Positions 39,651-48,658 of a stretch of DNA of 53,672 bases are shown here, piece after piece; within the stretch, counting starts at the first letter, position 1, and each line of letters begins with the position of its first letter. The stretch spans positions 1-53,672 of the forward strand of contig NZ_SSMW01000159.1 of NCBI RefSeq assembly GCF_004799405.1, given 5' to 3'. This DNA is from Bradyrhizobium sp. (GTDB lineage Bacteria > Pseudomonadota > Alphaproteobacteria > Rhizobiales > Xanthobacteraceae). A program made the translations under genes and the position numbers. The notes under the pieces were generated by a model. That model had not been told where the DNA came from, searched no databases, and saw only the letters and a program-made list of their open reading frames with translations.

Positions 39651-41548
39651 ATAGCCCTTATCGAAAGCTCTCGCTTTCTCGCAGGCATATACTCGGGCTC
39701 GGTGTCGGCGCGCTGAGTGCGACACAGTTTCGGCCCGCGATGGCGGCCGATGCCGATGCCGAGGTTCATGGCATCTCGGCGTTCGGCGATCTGAAGTATC
39801 CGGCCGACTTTCCCCACTTCGACTATGTCAATCTTGCCGCACCGAAAGGCGGGATGTTTTCGACGATTCCCTCGGAGCGCACCTACAATCAATCGTTTCA
39901 GACGTTCAATTCGCTCAACGCCTTCATCCTCAAGGGCGAGGGCGCGCAAGGCATGGACCTGACGTTTGCGACCCTGATGGCGCGCGCCGGCGACGAGCCG
40001 GACGCGTTGTACGGCCTTGCCGCCAGATCGGTGCGGATTTCAGCCGACAAGTTGACCTATCGCTTCACGATGCGGCCGGAGGCGAGGTTCCACGACGGCG
40101 CGAAAATGACGGCGCACGACGCCGCCTTCTCCCTGACGACGCTCAAGACCAAGGGTCATCCGCTGATCCTGCAGCAGATGCGCGACATGGTGAAGGCCGA
40201 GGCGCCCGATGAGGCGACCCTGATCGTCACTTTCGCGGAAAAGCGCGGGCGCGACGTGCCGCTCTATGTTGCGAGCCTGCCGATCTTCTCGCAATCCTAT
40301 TACGCGACGCGGCCGTTCGACGAATCGACGCTCGATACCCCGCTGGGATCCGGGCCCTACAAGGTCGGAAAGTTCGAGGTCAACCGCTACATCGAATTCG
40401 AGCGGATCAAGGATTGGTGGGGAGCCGACCTGCCGGTCAGCCGCGGCAGCTTCAATTTCGATATTGTGCGTTACGAATTCTACCGCGACCGCGATGTCGC
40501 GTTCGAGGGCTTCACGGCGAAGAATTACCTGTTCCGCGAGGAGTTTTTGTCGCGATTGTGGGCGACGCGCTACGATTTTCCTGCGATCAAGGACGGCCGT
40601 GTCAAACAGGAAATCCTGCCCGACGACACGCCGTCGGGCGCGCAGGGCTGGTTCATCAACCTGCGGCGCGACAAGTTCGGGGATGTGCGGGTGCGCGATG
40701 CCTTGACGCTGGCGTTCGACTTCGAATGGACCAACAAGACCATCATGTATGGCACCTATGCGCGCACCCAGTCGCCGTTCCAGAATTCGGACATGATGGC
40801 CAACGGACCGCCGTCGCCGGAAGAGCTCAAGCTGCTCGAGACGTTTCGCGGCCAGGTGCCGGACGAAGTGTTCGGCCTGCCCTTCGTGCCGCCGGTGTCG
40901 GACGGATCGGGGCAGGACAGGACGCTGCTGCGCAAGGCCTCGCAACTGCTTGCCGATGCCGGGCTCGCCATCAAGGACGGCAGGCGGGTGCTGCCGAATG
41001 GCGAGGCTTTCAAGATCGAGTTTCTGACCGATGACACCACGTTCCAGCCGCACCATGCGCCCTATATCAAGAACCTCGGCACGCTCGGGATCGAGGCAAG
41101 CCTGCGGATCGTCGATGCCGTGCAATACCGCGCCCGGGTGGAAGATTTCGATTTCGACATGACCGTCGAGCGCTTCAGCATGTCGGCGACCCCGGGCGAC
41201 GCCATGCGTCCGTTCTTTTCGTCGCAGGCCGCCGCCACCAAAGGATCCTACAACCTTGCCGGCATTGCGAATCCGGTCCTCGATGCCCTGATCGAGCGCA
41301 TCATCGCCGCCGACAACCGGGCTGACCTGACGACCGCGTGCCGGGTGTTCGACCGGGTGTTTCGCGCCGGGCGCTATTGGGTGCCGCAATGGTACCGCAC
41401 CACGCACCCGCTGGCCTACTGGATCGGGTTCGACCATCCGAAGAATTTGCCGCGCTATCAGATCGACAACTATTCTTCCAGCCTTGGGGAGCGCACCCTA
41501 TGGTGGTGGGACACCGCCAAGGCGGCGAATTCCAGGCAGGCAAAGTAG
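39647..41548 (+). CDS. Peptide ABC transporter substrate-binding protein, YejA type, copy 2
   Basis: This is another 633-residue SBP_bac_5 protein, a clear but diverged paralogue of the previous gene. It has a twin-arginine signal (LSRRHILGLGVGALSATQF) and the paired ISAFGDLKYPADFPHFDYVN. LGSGPYKVGKFEVNRYIEFE and KGSYNLAGIANPVLDALIER follow. Start TTG 39647 overlaps the preceding stop (TTGA), implying translational coupling. Two binding proteins for one permease suggest different peptide preferences. It precedes yejB by three bases. Confidence 0.92.
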   Translation: MNSPYRKLSLSRRHILGLGVGALSATQFRPAMAADADAEVHGISAFGDLKYPADFPHFDYVNLAAPKGGMFSTIPSERTYNQSFQTFNSLNAFILKGEGAQGMDLTFATLMARAGDEPDALYGLAARSVRISADKLTYRFTMRPEARFHDGAKMTAHDAAFSLTTLKTKGHPLILQQMRDMVKAEAPDEATLIVTFAEKRGRDVPLYVASLPIFSQSYYATRPFDESTLDTPLGSGPYKVGKFEVNRYIEFERIKDWWGADLPVSRGSFNFDIVRYEFYRDRDVAFEGFTAKNYLFREEFLSRLWATRYDFPAIKDGRVKQEILPDDTPSGAQGWFINLRRDKFGDVRVRDALTLAFDFEWTNKTIMYGTYARTQSPFQNSDMMANGPPSPEELKLLETFRGQVPDEVFGLPFVPPVSDGSGQDRTLLRKASQLLADAGLAIKDGRRVLPNGEAFKIEFLTDDTTFQPHHAPYIKNLGTLGIEASLRIVDAVQYRARVEDFDFDMTVERFSMSATPGDAMRPFFSSQAAATKGSYNLAGIANPVLDALIERIIAADNRADLTTACRVFDRVFRAGRYWVPQWYRTTHPLAYWIGFDHPKNLPRYQIDNYSSSLGERTLWWWDTAKAANSRQAK

Positions 41549-41551
41549 TTC

Positions 41552-42661
41552 ATGAGCGCATATATCGCCCGCCGCATTTTCCTGATGTTCCCTACGCTGT
41601 TGGGAATTCTGTTCGTATCGTTCGTGGTGGTGCAATTTGCGCCGGGTGGTCCGGTGGAGCGCGTCATCGCGCAGTTGACCGGCGCGGACACCGGCGGCAC
41701 CTCGCGGATTTCGGGTTCCGGCGGAGATTTCGGCCCGCGCGGCCAGGTCAACGTGGCCGCCGGCGGCGCCATCAACTCGAAGTATCGCGGCGCGCAGGGG
41801 CTCGATCCCGAATTCGTCAAGAGCCTCGAGAAGCAATTCGGCTTCGACAAGCCGGCGCCGGAACGTTTCGCGTTGATGCTGTGGAATTATGCGCGCTTCG
41901 ATTTCGGCAAGAGTTACTTTCGCGATGTCAGCGTGCTGCAATTGATCAAGGAGAAGCTGCCGGTCTCGATGTCGCTGGGAATCTGGATGACGCTCCTGAC
42001 CTATCTGATCTCGATACCGCTCGGCATCCGCAAGGCGGTGATGGACGGCTCGAGGTTCGATACCTGGACCTCGGCGGTGGTCATCGTCGGATTCGCGATC
42101 CCCGGTTTCCTGTTCGCGATCCTGCTGATCATCCTGTTCGCCGGCGGCTCGTTCTTCAATTTCTTCCCGCTGCGCGGGCTGACCTCGGACGGCTGGTCGC
42201 AATTTCCCTGGTACTGGAAAGTCCTCGACTATTTCTGGCACATCACATTGCCGCTGATTTCGATGGCGCTGGGCGCCTTCGCCACCATGACATTGCTGAC
42301 CAAGAATTCGTTCCTTGATGAAATCCGCAAACAATATGTCATGACGGCCCGCGCCAAGGGCTGCGGCGAACGGCAGGTGCTTTACAATCACGTCTTCCGC
42401 AACGCCATGCTGATCGTCATCGCCGGCTTTCCAGGAGCGTTCATTCATGCGTTTTTCTCCGGCTCGCTGCTGATCGAGACCATCTTCTCGCTCGACGGGC
42501 TCGGTCTGCTCGGCTTCGAGAGCGTGCTCAATCGCGACTATCCGGTGGTGTTCGGAACGCTGTTCATCTTCTCGCTGGTCGGCCTCGTCGTCAATCTGAT
42601 CTCCGACCTTGCCTATATGTGGATCGATCCGCGGATCGATTTCGAGGCCCGGGAAGTCTGA
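41552..42661 (+). CDS. yejB: Peptide ABC transporter permease, YejB type
   Basis: This 369-residue permease has the DppB-type N-terminus IARRIFLMFPTLLGILFVSF and VQFAPGGPVERVIAQL. A Gly-rich extracytoplasmic segment follows near residues 45-75, then LNRDYPVVFGTLFIFSLVGL and the end YMWIDPRIDF. The EAA loop is in QYVMTARAKGCGERQVLYNH. It is the first of two inner-membrane subunits; the second begins with a one-base overlap (TGATG). Confidence 0.94.
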   Translation: MSAYIARRIFLMFPTLLGILFVSFVVVQFAPGGPVERVIAQLTGADTGGTSRISGSGGDFGPRGQVNVAAGGAINSKYRGAQGLDPEFVKSLEKQFGFDKPAPERFALMLWNYARFDFGKSYFRDVSVLQLIKEKLPVSMSLGIWMTLLTYLISIPLGIRKAVMDGSRFDTWTSAVVIVGFAIPGFLFAILLIILFAGGSFFNFFPLRGLTSDGWSQFPWYWKVLDYFWHITLPLISMALGAFATMTLLTKNSFLDEIRKQYVMTARAKGCGERQVLYNHVFRNAMLIVIAGFPGAFIHAFFSGSLLIETIFSLDGLGLLGFESVLNRDYPVVFGTLFIFSLVGLVVNLISDLAYMWIDPRIDFEAREV

Positions 42662-43839
42662 TGACCGTCATCGCGCCGCCGCCGATCGAAACCACCACGC
42701 ACGCGCCGCTCGGCGAAGCCGTGCCGATCACCCGCCACCGGTTCAGCCCGTCGCCGCTCAACCGCCGCCGCTGGCAGAATTTCAAATCCAACCGCCGCGG
42801 CTACTGGTCGTTCTGGATTTTCCTGATCCTGTTCTTTGTCTCATTGTTCGCCGAGCTGATTGCCAACGATCGTCCGTTCCTGGTCAGGTTCGACGGCCAT
42901 CTGTATTGGCCGGCCTTCGTCAGCTATTCCGAGACCACGTTCGGCGGCGACTTCGAGACCGCCGCGGATTATCGCGATCCTTATCTGCAGAAATTGATCG
43001 CGGACAAGGGCGGCAGGATATTCTGGCCGCTGATCCGCTATTCCTACGATACGCACAATCTCGACCTGCCGACGCCGGCGCCCTCGAAACCGACCTGGAT
43101 GCTGACGGAAACCGAGTGCAGGGAGGTGGTGCAGAAAAAGGGCCTGACCGGCTGCCGCGACCTCGAATACAACTGGCTCGGCACCGACGACCAGGGCCGC
43201 GACTTGGTGGCGCGCCTGATCTACGGCTTTCGGATCTCGGTGCTGTTCGGCCTCGCGCTGACCATCATCTCGTCGATCGTCGGTGTTGCCGCCGGCGGGG
43301 TGCAGGGCTATTTCGGTGGCTGGATCGATCTGACATTTCAGCGTGTCATCGAGGTGTGGACCGCTATTCCCTCACTGTATCTGCTGCTGATCCTGTCGTC
43401 GGTGCTGGTGCCGGGCTTCTTTGTCCTGCTCGGCATTCTCCTGCTGTTCTCGTGGGTGTCGCTGGTCGGCCTGGTGCGTGCGGAATTCCTGCGCGGGCGC
43501 AACTTCGAATACATCATGGCGGCGCGGGCGCTCGGCGTCTCCAACGCCGTGATCATGTTCCGGCATCTGTTGCCCAATGCAATGGTGGCGACCATGACGT
43601 TCCTGCCGTTCATCGTCTCTTCGTCGGTGATGACGCTGACCGCGCTGGATTTTCTCGGCTTCGGATTGCCGCCGGGCTCACCCTCGCTCGGCGAATTGCT
43701 GTCACAGGGCAAGACCAACGTTCAGGCGCCGTGGCTCGGCTTCACCGGGTTTTTTGCCGTCGCCATCATGCTCTCGCTGTTGATTTTCATCGGCGAAGCG
43801 GTGCGCGACGCGTTCGATCCGCGCAAGACGTTCAGGTAG
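42661..43839 (+). CDS. yejE: Peptide ABC transporter permease, YejE type
   Basis: This 392-residue DppC-like permease starts with a proline-rich head and the YejE features RRRWQNFKSNRRGYWSFWIF and VRFDGHLYWPAFVSYSETTF. LGTDDQGRDLVARLIYGFRI and the EAA loop YIMAARALGVSNAVIMFRHL follow, with the end RDAFDPRKTF. ATG 42661 is coupled to the yejB stop. The long extracytoplasmic loop near residues 70-170 is typical of YejE, not of ordinary DppC. Confidence 0.94.
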   Translation: MTVIAPPPIETTTHAPLGEAVPITRHRFSPSPLNRRRWQNFKSNRRGYWSFWIFLILFFVSLFAELIANDRPFLVRFDGHLYWPAFVSYSETTFGGDFETAADYRDPYLQKLIADKGGRIFWPLIRYSYDTHNLDLPTPAPSKPTWMLTETECREVVQKKGLTGCRDLEYNWLGTDDQGRDLVARLIYGFRISVLFGLALTIISSIVGVAAGGVQGYFGGWIDLTFQRVIEVWTAIPSLYLLLILSSVLVPGFFVLLGILLLFSWVSLVGLVRAEFLRGRNFEYIMAARALGVSNAVIMFRHLLPNAMVATMTFLPFIVSSSVMTLTALDFLGFGLPPGSPSLGELLSQGKTNVQAPWLGFTGFFAVAIMLSLLIFIGEAVRDAFDPRKTFR

Positions 43840-43845
43840 GCCGCC

Positions 43846-45483
43846 ATGGACGCCATCAACCAGCCCCTGCTCGATGTCCGCGACCTGTCGGTGGCGTTTC
43901 ACCAGCCCAGCGGCAGCTCGATTGCGGTGAACCATATTTCCTTTGAGATCAGGCGTGGCGAGTGCGTGGCGCTGGTCGGCGAATCCGGCTCCGGCAAATC
44001 GGTCAGCGCGCTGTCGATCCTGAAGCTGTTGCCGTATCCGACTGCGACGCACCCCTCCGGCAGCATTCATTTCAAGGGCCGGGAGCTGCTCGATCTGTCG
44101 GAGCGCGAGATTCGCAGTATTCGCGGCAACGACATCTCGATCATTTTCCAGGAGCCGATGACGTCGCTCAATCCGCTGCACACGATCGAATCCCAGATCG
44201 TTGAAATCCTGCAGCTTCACAGCGGCATTGGCGGAAATGCGGCGCGGGCGCGCACGCTGGAGCTGCTGACGCAGGTCGGCATTCCCGAACCGGAAACCCG
44301 GCTGGCGAGCTATCCGCATCAATTGTCCGGCGGCCAGCGCCAGCGCGTGATGATCGCAATGGCGCTCGCCAACGAGCCGGATTTGCTGATCGCGGACGAG
44401 CCAACCACGGCGCTCGATGTCACCGTGCAGGCGCAAATCCTGACGCTGCTGGCGGAAATTCGCGCGCGGCTCGGCATGAGCATGCTGTTCATCACCCACG
44501 ATCTCGGCATCGTTCGCCGCATCGCCGACGTCGTCTGCGTCATGAACAGCGGCAAGATCGTCGAGCAGGGACCGGTAGAGCAGGTCTTCACCGCGCCGAA
44601 GCATCCTTATACCCGCGCGTTGCTGGCGGCGGAGCCGAAGCCAGACCCGGCGCCGCCGCGGCCGGATTCTCCGGTGGTGATGTCGGCCGACGACCTCAAG
44701 GTCTGGTTTCCGGTCAAGCGCGGCCTGCTTCGCAAGACGGTCGGACATATCAAGGCGGTCGATGGCGTCACGTTCAAGGTGCGCAAGGGCGAGACGCTCG
44801 GCGTCGTCGGCGAATCCGGCTCCGGCAAGACCACGCTGGGCCTGGCGCTGCTGCGGCTGATTTCGTCCGACGGGCGGATCGTGTTCCTGGGCAGCGATAT
44901 CCAGGGGCTGCGCTTCAAGGCGATGCGGCCGTTTCGCCGTGACATGCAGATCGTGTTCCAGGATCCGTTCGGCGCGTTGAGCCCGCGCATGTCGGTTGGC
45001 GACATCGTCGCCGAAGGCCTCAGCGTGCATCAGCCCGGACTTTCGCCGGAGCAGCGCGAAGCCCGCGTCATCAAGGCGCTTCGCGATGTCGGCATGGATC
45101 CGGCGACGCGGTTTCGCTATCCGCACGAATTTTCCGGCGGCCAGCGCCAGCGCATCAGCATTGCGCGCGCGGTGGTGCTGGAGCCGGATTTCGTCGTGCT
45201 GGATGAGCCGACCAGCGCGCTCGACATGCTGTTCCAGGCCCAGATGGTCGATCTGTTGCGCGAACTGCAGCGCAAGCGCGATCTGACCTACATGTTCATT
45301 TCGCATGATCTGCGCGTTGTCGCTTCGCTCGCCAGCCATCTGATCGTGATGCGTCTCGGCAAGGTGGTGGAGGAGGGGCCGGCGATGGAGCTGTTCAAGA
45401 ATCCGAAGACCGACTATACCCGCGCGCTGTTTGCTGCCGCCTTCCGGCTGGAAACCGCGCCGGACGGCACCGCCGCGACGTAG
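43846..45483 (+). CDS. yejF: Peptide ABC transporter double ATP-binding protein, YejF type
   Basis: This 545-residue protein has two tandem ABC domains. Walker A motifs GESGSGKSVSAL and GESGSGKTTLGL lie near residues 44 and 321, signatures LSGGQRQRVMIAMAL and FSGGQRQRISIARAV near 160 and 428. The DEPTTALDVTVQAQI and DEPTSALDMLFQAQM Walker B segments sit in the matching places. The C-terminal YTRALFAAAF is the usual oligopeptide-binding tail. It powers uptake through YejB/YejE. It is the last gene of the operon, six bases after yejE. Confidence 0.95.
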   Translation: MDAINQPLLDVRDLSVAFHQPSGSSIAVNHISFEIRRGECVALVGESGSGKSVSALSILKLLPYPTATHPSGSIHFKGRELLDLSEREIRSIRGNDISIIFQEPMTSLNPLHTIESQIVEILQLHSGIGGNAARARTLELLTQVGIPEPETRLASYPHQLSGGQRQRVMIAMALANEPDLLIADEPTTALDVTVQAQILTLLAEIRARLGMSMLFITHDLGIVRRIADVVCVMNSGKIVEQGPVEQVFTAPKHPYTRALLAAEPKPDPAPPRPDSPVVMSADDLKVWFPVKRGLLRKTVGHIKAVDGVTFKVRKGETLGVVGESGSGKTTLGLALLRLISSDGRIVFLGSDIQGLRFKAMRPFRRDMQIVFQDPFGALSPRMSVGDIVAEGLSVHQPGLSPEQREARVIKALRDVGMDPATRFRYPHEFSGGQRQRISIARAVVLEPDFVVLDEPTSALDMLFQAQMVDLLRELQRKRDLTYMFISHDLRVVASLASHLIVMRLGKVVEEGPAMELFKNPKTDYTRALFAAAFRLETAPDGTAAT

Positions 45484-45518
45484 GGCAAACACCCACACTC
45501 ACCGGGGACGGGCCGCGT

Positions 45519-45545
45519 TTCACCTCTCCCTCCGGGAGAGGTGAA
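45519..45545. terminator. Palindrome between convergent yejF and the NlpC/P60 gene
   Basis: TTCACCTCTCCC (45519-45530) and GGGAGAGGTGAA (45534-45545) form a perfect 12-bp stem with a 3-base loop. It is symmetrical, so it may serve both convergent genes, and it resembles the REP-like CTCTCCC palindromes elsewhere in the window. There is no T-run, so terminator use is inferred. Confidence 0.6.
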
Positions 45546-45552
45546 GCCGAGT

Positions 45553-46398
45553 TCAAGTCGGCCGCTTGATCGCCGTGATTTCGCTGCCCGCGGCCTTGAT
45601 GCGCGCGATGGCGCTGGGGGTATTTTCGATCGTGGTCGCCATGTGATGCGCATTGGCATGCACGATGCTGTCGGCATCACGCACGATGGCCACATGGCCT
45701 TTCCAGAAAATCAAGTCGCCGCGCTGCAGCCTGTTCAATTCCGCCGCATCCAGCGCTCGGCCGATGGCGTCCTGCTGCATGTCGCTGTCGCGCGGGCAGC
45801 CGGTGCCCGCGGCATTCAGCGCGATCTGCACCAGGCCGGAACAATCGATCCCGAGGCTGCTCTTGCCGCCCCACAGATAGGGCGTGCCGCCAAAGCGTTC
45901 GGCGACGCCGACGAAATCGCGCTCATAATGCTCGACGCTGCCGACATGCGGCAGCGGCAGATACCAGCCTTCGCGCGTGACGGCGAACGCGCCGTCCTCA
46001 CGCACCACGGTTATTTTTGCTCCCAGGAGCAGAGCATCGACCGGCGGCAGCTTGATCGACGGGCCTGGAAACGCGAACGTCCGCAAGGCCGTGATCATGT
46101 GGGTCGGCGCTCCAACGGGTTTTGCCAGGGCGCGATCGGGAAGCCAGCCGACATAGCCGTCGCTGTTGAGTTGACCCCAGGCCCAGCCTTCGCCGTTGCG
46201 GTCATAGATGGTGACGCGCTCGCCCTTCAGCGCTTGTGTCAGCAGCATGGCATCCGAAGACGGCTGGCTGCGCAGCGGGGCGATGGCATCCGATATTTCG
46301 AACTCTTCGCCGGTGACAAAGCGCGCCGCCGCGACCTTGCCTTCGAGGTATTTCGCGGCGAGGTCCGGCCGCGCCGGGGTCAGGCGCGGATCATCCAT
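45553..46398 (-). CDS. NlpC/P60-family hydrolase with SH3-type domains
   Basis: This 281-residue protein has a C-terminal NlpC/P60 fold: the nucleophile Cys in SLGIDCSGLVQIALN near residue 185, the His in WKGHVAIVRDADSIVHANAH near 236. Before it lies a bacterial SH3-like region with LLTQALKGERVTIYDRNGEG and WAWGQLNSDGYVGWLPDRAL. The family cleaves gamma-D-glutamyl-diamino acid bonds in muropeptides. I see no signal peptide, so it may act on recycled muropeptides in the cytoplasm. ATG 46398 overlaps the aminopeptidase stop by eight bases, so the two are coupled. Confidence 0.92.
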   Translation of the reverse strand: MDDPRLTPARPDLAAKYLEGKVAAARFVTGEEFEISDAIAPLRSQPSSDAMLLTQALKGERVTIYDRNGEGWAWGQLNSDGYVGWLPDRALAKPVGAPTHMITALRTFAFPGPSIKLPPVDALLLGAKITVVREDGAFAVTREGWYLPLPHVGSVEHYERDFVGVAERFGGTPYLWGGKSSLGIDCSGLVQIALNAAGTGCPRDSDMQQDAIGRALDAAELNRLQRGDLIFWKGHVAIVRDADSIVHANAHHMATTIENTPSAIARIKAAGSEITAIKRPT

Positions 46399-47773
46399 AG
46401 CGTTCGCCGAGCAATTTGTAGATCGCACGGGCGGCCTGGCACTCACCGCCTTCCGGCCGCGCCGGTTTGGCCTGTGGCGTCCAGCCGTAGATATCGACAT
46501 GCAGCCAGCTTTTGGCGGCCTCGACGAAGCGCTGCAGGAACAGCGCACAGACAATCGAGCCGGCGAACCCGCCCGACGGCGCATTGTTGAGGTTGGCGAC
46601 CTTCGAATCGAGCCAGGCGTCGTAGGCCGGCCATAGCGGCAATCGCCACAATGGATCGTTCTCCGCTTTCGCGCACCGCGCGACATCCAGCGCCAGCGTC
46701 TCATCATTGGTGTAAAAGGGCGGTAAATCGGGACCGAGCGCCACCCGCGCCGCGCCGGTCAGGGTGCCCAGATCGACCAGCAGATCGGGCTTCTCCTCGT
46801 CGGCGAGCGCCAGCGCATCGGCCAGCACCAGCCGTCCCTCGGCGTCGGTGTTGCCTATCTCGACGCTGAGCCCCTTGCGCGAGGGGAAAATGTCGAGCGG
46901 CCGGAAGGCGTTGCCGCCGACCGCGTTTTCGACCGCGGGAATCAAGACCCGCAACCGCACCTTGAGCCTGGCATCCATCACCATCGATGCCAGCGCCAGC
47001 ACGTTGGCAGCACCCCCCATATCCTTCTTCATGATCAGCATGCCGGTGGATGGCTTGAGGTCGAGCCCGCCGGTATCGAAGCAGACGCCCTTGCCGACCA
47101 GCGTCACCTTCGGATGCGCAGGGTCGCCCCAAGTGAAGTCGATCAGGCGCGGCGCGCGCGGCGACGCCATGCCGACCGCATGAATCAGCGGAAAGTTCTG
47201 CCGCACGAGGTCGTCGCCGACGATGCAGTTGAAATCGGCGCCAAAGCGCGTCGCAAGCGTCTGCGCCGCCAGCGCCAGTTGTTCCGGCCCCATGTCGTTG
47301 GCCGGCGTATTGATGAGATCGCGGGCAAGTGCCGCCGCTTCCGCCATTCGCGTAATATCGGCAATGTCGATGCCATCCGGCGGCACCAGTTTGACCTCGG
47401 GCGCATCGACTTTCCGGTAGCGGCTGAACCGGTAACTGCCGAGTGCGAAGGCAAGCGTCGCAAGCCGCCTGTCGTGCGGCGCGTTGGCAAAGCGATAGAC
47501 TCCCGGCGGCAGCAGGCCCGGCAACGCGCCGGGCCGAAACAGGTCACGGGATTTGCCGGTCTCGTCCTCCAGTCCGAACACCACCTGCGCGATCTGTCCG
47601 TCCGCGGACGGCAATGTCAGGCACGCTCCGGGTTTGGCTGCAAAGCCGTTGGCTTGCGCGAACTGCTGCGCCTGCGCGGGAAAACCGGCGCAGATCGACT
47701 TCCATGTCGCCTTGGTCGCAAATGTAATGGGAATTGCCGATGCAGCGGCTGCGGTCTCGAACACTGAAGGCAT
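46391..47773 (-). CDS. Leucyl aminopeptidase (M17 family)
   Basis: This 460-residue M17 peptidase has the metal ligand and active-site segments VTLVGKGVCFDTGGLDLKPS and VEIGNTDAEGRLVLADALAL, both fully conserved. MIMKKDMGGAANVLALASMV follows, with the C-terminal SSAPSGGFAG-like LNNAPSGGFAGSIVCALFLQ. It removes N-terminal residues from peptides in the cytoplasm. ATG 47773 (MPSVFETAAA) is favoured over the longer open frame. Coupled with an NlpC/P60 gene, it fits peptide or muropeptide turnover, and lies beside the peptide importer. Confidence 0.93.
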   Translation of the reverse strand: MPSVFETAAAASAIPITFATKATWKSICAGFPAQAQQFAQANGFAAKPGACLTLPSADGQIAQVVFGLEDETGKSRDLFRPGALPGLLPPGVYRFANAPHDRRLATLAFALGSYRFSRYRKVDAPEVKLVPPDGIDIADITRMAEAAALARDLINTPANDMGPEQLALAAQTLATRFGADFNCIVGDDLVRQNFPLIHAVGMASPRAPRLIDFTWGDPAHPKVTLVGKGVCFDTGGLDLKPSTGMLIMKKDMGGAANVLALASMVMDARLKVRLRVLIPAVENAVGGNAFRPLDIFPSRKGLSVEIGNTDAEGRLVLADALALADEEKPDLLVDLGTLTGAARVALGPDLPPFYTNDETLALDVARCAKAENDPLWRLPLWPAYDAWLDSKVANLNNAPSGGFAGSIVCALFLQRFVEAAKSWLHVDIYGWTPQAKPARPEGGECQAARAIYKLLGERYG

Positions 47774-47979
47774 CCTCTGTCTCGGTCTTCCATTGGAGCG
47801 GTCAGCGCGGAGCCGGCGTGGAGGGTGGTCTTTGACCGGAAGTTGCAGTCTGCCTGACGTCCGCAATCGGCTGGGTACGCGGTTGATCGGGCTGTTGTAG
47901 CAGCAACCGAAGCCGCCGCCTACTACACAGCGCCCGGAGATGATGCTAGGCTACATCACGCAATCCGGGAGGGGATCGA
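47774..47979. other. Intergenic region between the aminopeptidase and a small gene
   Basis: This 206-base divergent gap presumably holds promoters for both sides. I see no palindrome, repeat or RNA in it. Confidence 0.4.
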
Positions 47980-48186
47980 ATGGCCAAGAAGGGGTTAGAC
48001 AACAGGCATCGCGATACGACAGGCCGTATCGACAAGAAGCACGGCAACACGCGCGTCAAGGCCTTGCGAAAAACCTATGGCGAGCATTTTGCAAAAAGCC
48101 GTCGCGGCGACATGATGCTCAAGACGCTGCTCGTCGAGACCGGCACCGATTCGCTTCACGCCTATCTCCGCAAGCATCACAAATAG
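47980..48186 (+). CDS. Small basic conserved-looking hypothetical protein
   Basis: This is a 68-residue protein rich in Lys, Arg and His: MAKKGLDNRHRDTTGRIDKK then HGNTRVKALRKTYGEHFAKS, ending LHAYLRKHHK. The RHRD...G.I..KHGNT..LRKTYG pattern matches small rhizobial proteins I have seen, of unknown function. A GGGAGGGGATCGA site lies before the ATG. Cytoplasmic; no membrane segment. Confidence 0.7.
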   Translation: MAKKGLDNRHRDTTGRIDKKHGNTRVKALRKTYGEHFAKSRRGDMMLKTLLVETGTDSLHAYLRKHHK

Positions 48187-48273
48187 CCGAATACCGGAGG
48201 CGATATCTCGTCCGCCGGTGCCAAGCAAAGTCTAGCAGAGTCGGAATGCCATTTTCTCTAAACGGAGAATGCG

Positions 48274-48477
48274 ATGGATGTTTTGTGGACTATTGTTGTT
48301 TCAGTCGGCCACGCGATCGAGCAGGTCATCAATTACATCGAGACCCACCACTGGATCTTCGGGCTTTTGGCCGGCGGTTATATTTTTTATCTTCACGACA
48401 AGGGGCTGCACGCCAGGTTTGATGCGCTGGACAAGCGGATCGACGAAATCAGGAAGCGCCTCGCCGTGGAATATTGA
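48274..48477 (+). CDS. Small membrane protein with a charged C-terminal helix
   Basis: This 67-residue protein has an N-terminal hydrophobic/amphipathic region, a membrane segment at about residues 27-40 (HWIFGLLAGGYIFYLHDKG), and a charged helix with heptad character (ARFDALDKRIDEIRKRLAVE). ACGGAGAA lies six bases before the ATG. No family recognised. It is probably real because start, ribosome site and composition all fit. Confidence 0.6.
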   Translation: MDVLWTIVVSVGHAIEQVINYIETHHWIFGLLAGGYIFYLHDKGLHARFDALDKRIDEIRKRLAVEY

Positions 48478-48585
48478 GGGTCGGGTTTTGCGGAATAATG
48501 GACAGCCGTCGCGCGCGGGAGACTTTGCCGAACCGGTGCTTGACCGACGCCTGATGGTAGCGGGATCGGGAGCGCATCGGCGGAA

Positions 48586-48606
48586 TTAACCAACCGTTAG
48601 GGTTAA
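48586..48606 (+). promoter_or_regulatory. CtrA-box-like site upstream of tadD
   Basis: TTAA-N7-TTAG occurs at 48586-48600, close to the established alphaproteobacterial CtrA consensus TTAA-N7-TTAA(C). A partner GGTTAA at 48601-48606 makes TTAACC...GGTTAA a near-palindrome. It is 53 bases before the tadD start. Pilus assembly genes are CtrA targets in Caulobacter; the role here is inferred. Confidence 0.45.
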
Positions 48607-48658
48607 CAGTCTATTGCTGGCACGTTCGGTTCGATCCATTCGCCCGAGTTAAAGTGTC

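Noticed and set aside
43702..45498. Minus-strand open frame of 598 codons opposite yejF
   Set aside because: Shadow of a clear double-ABC protein on the plus strand.
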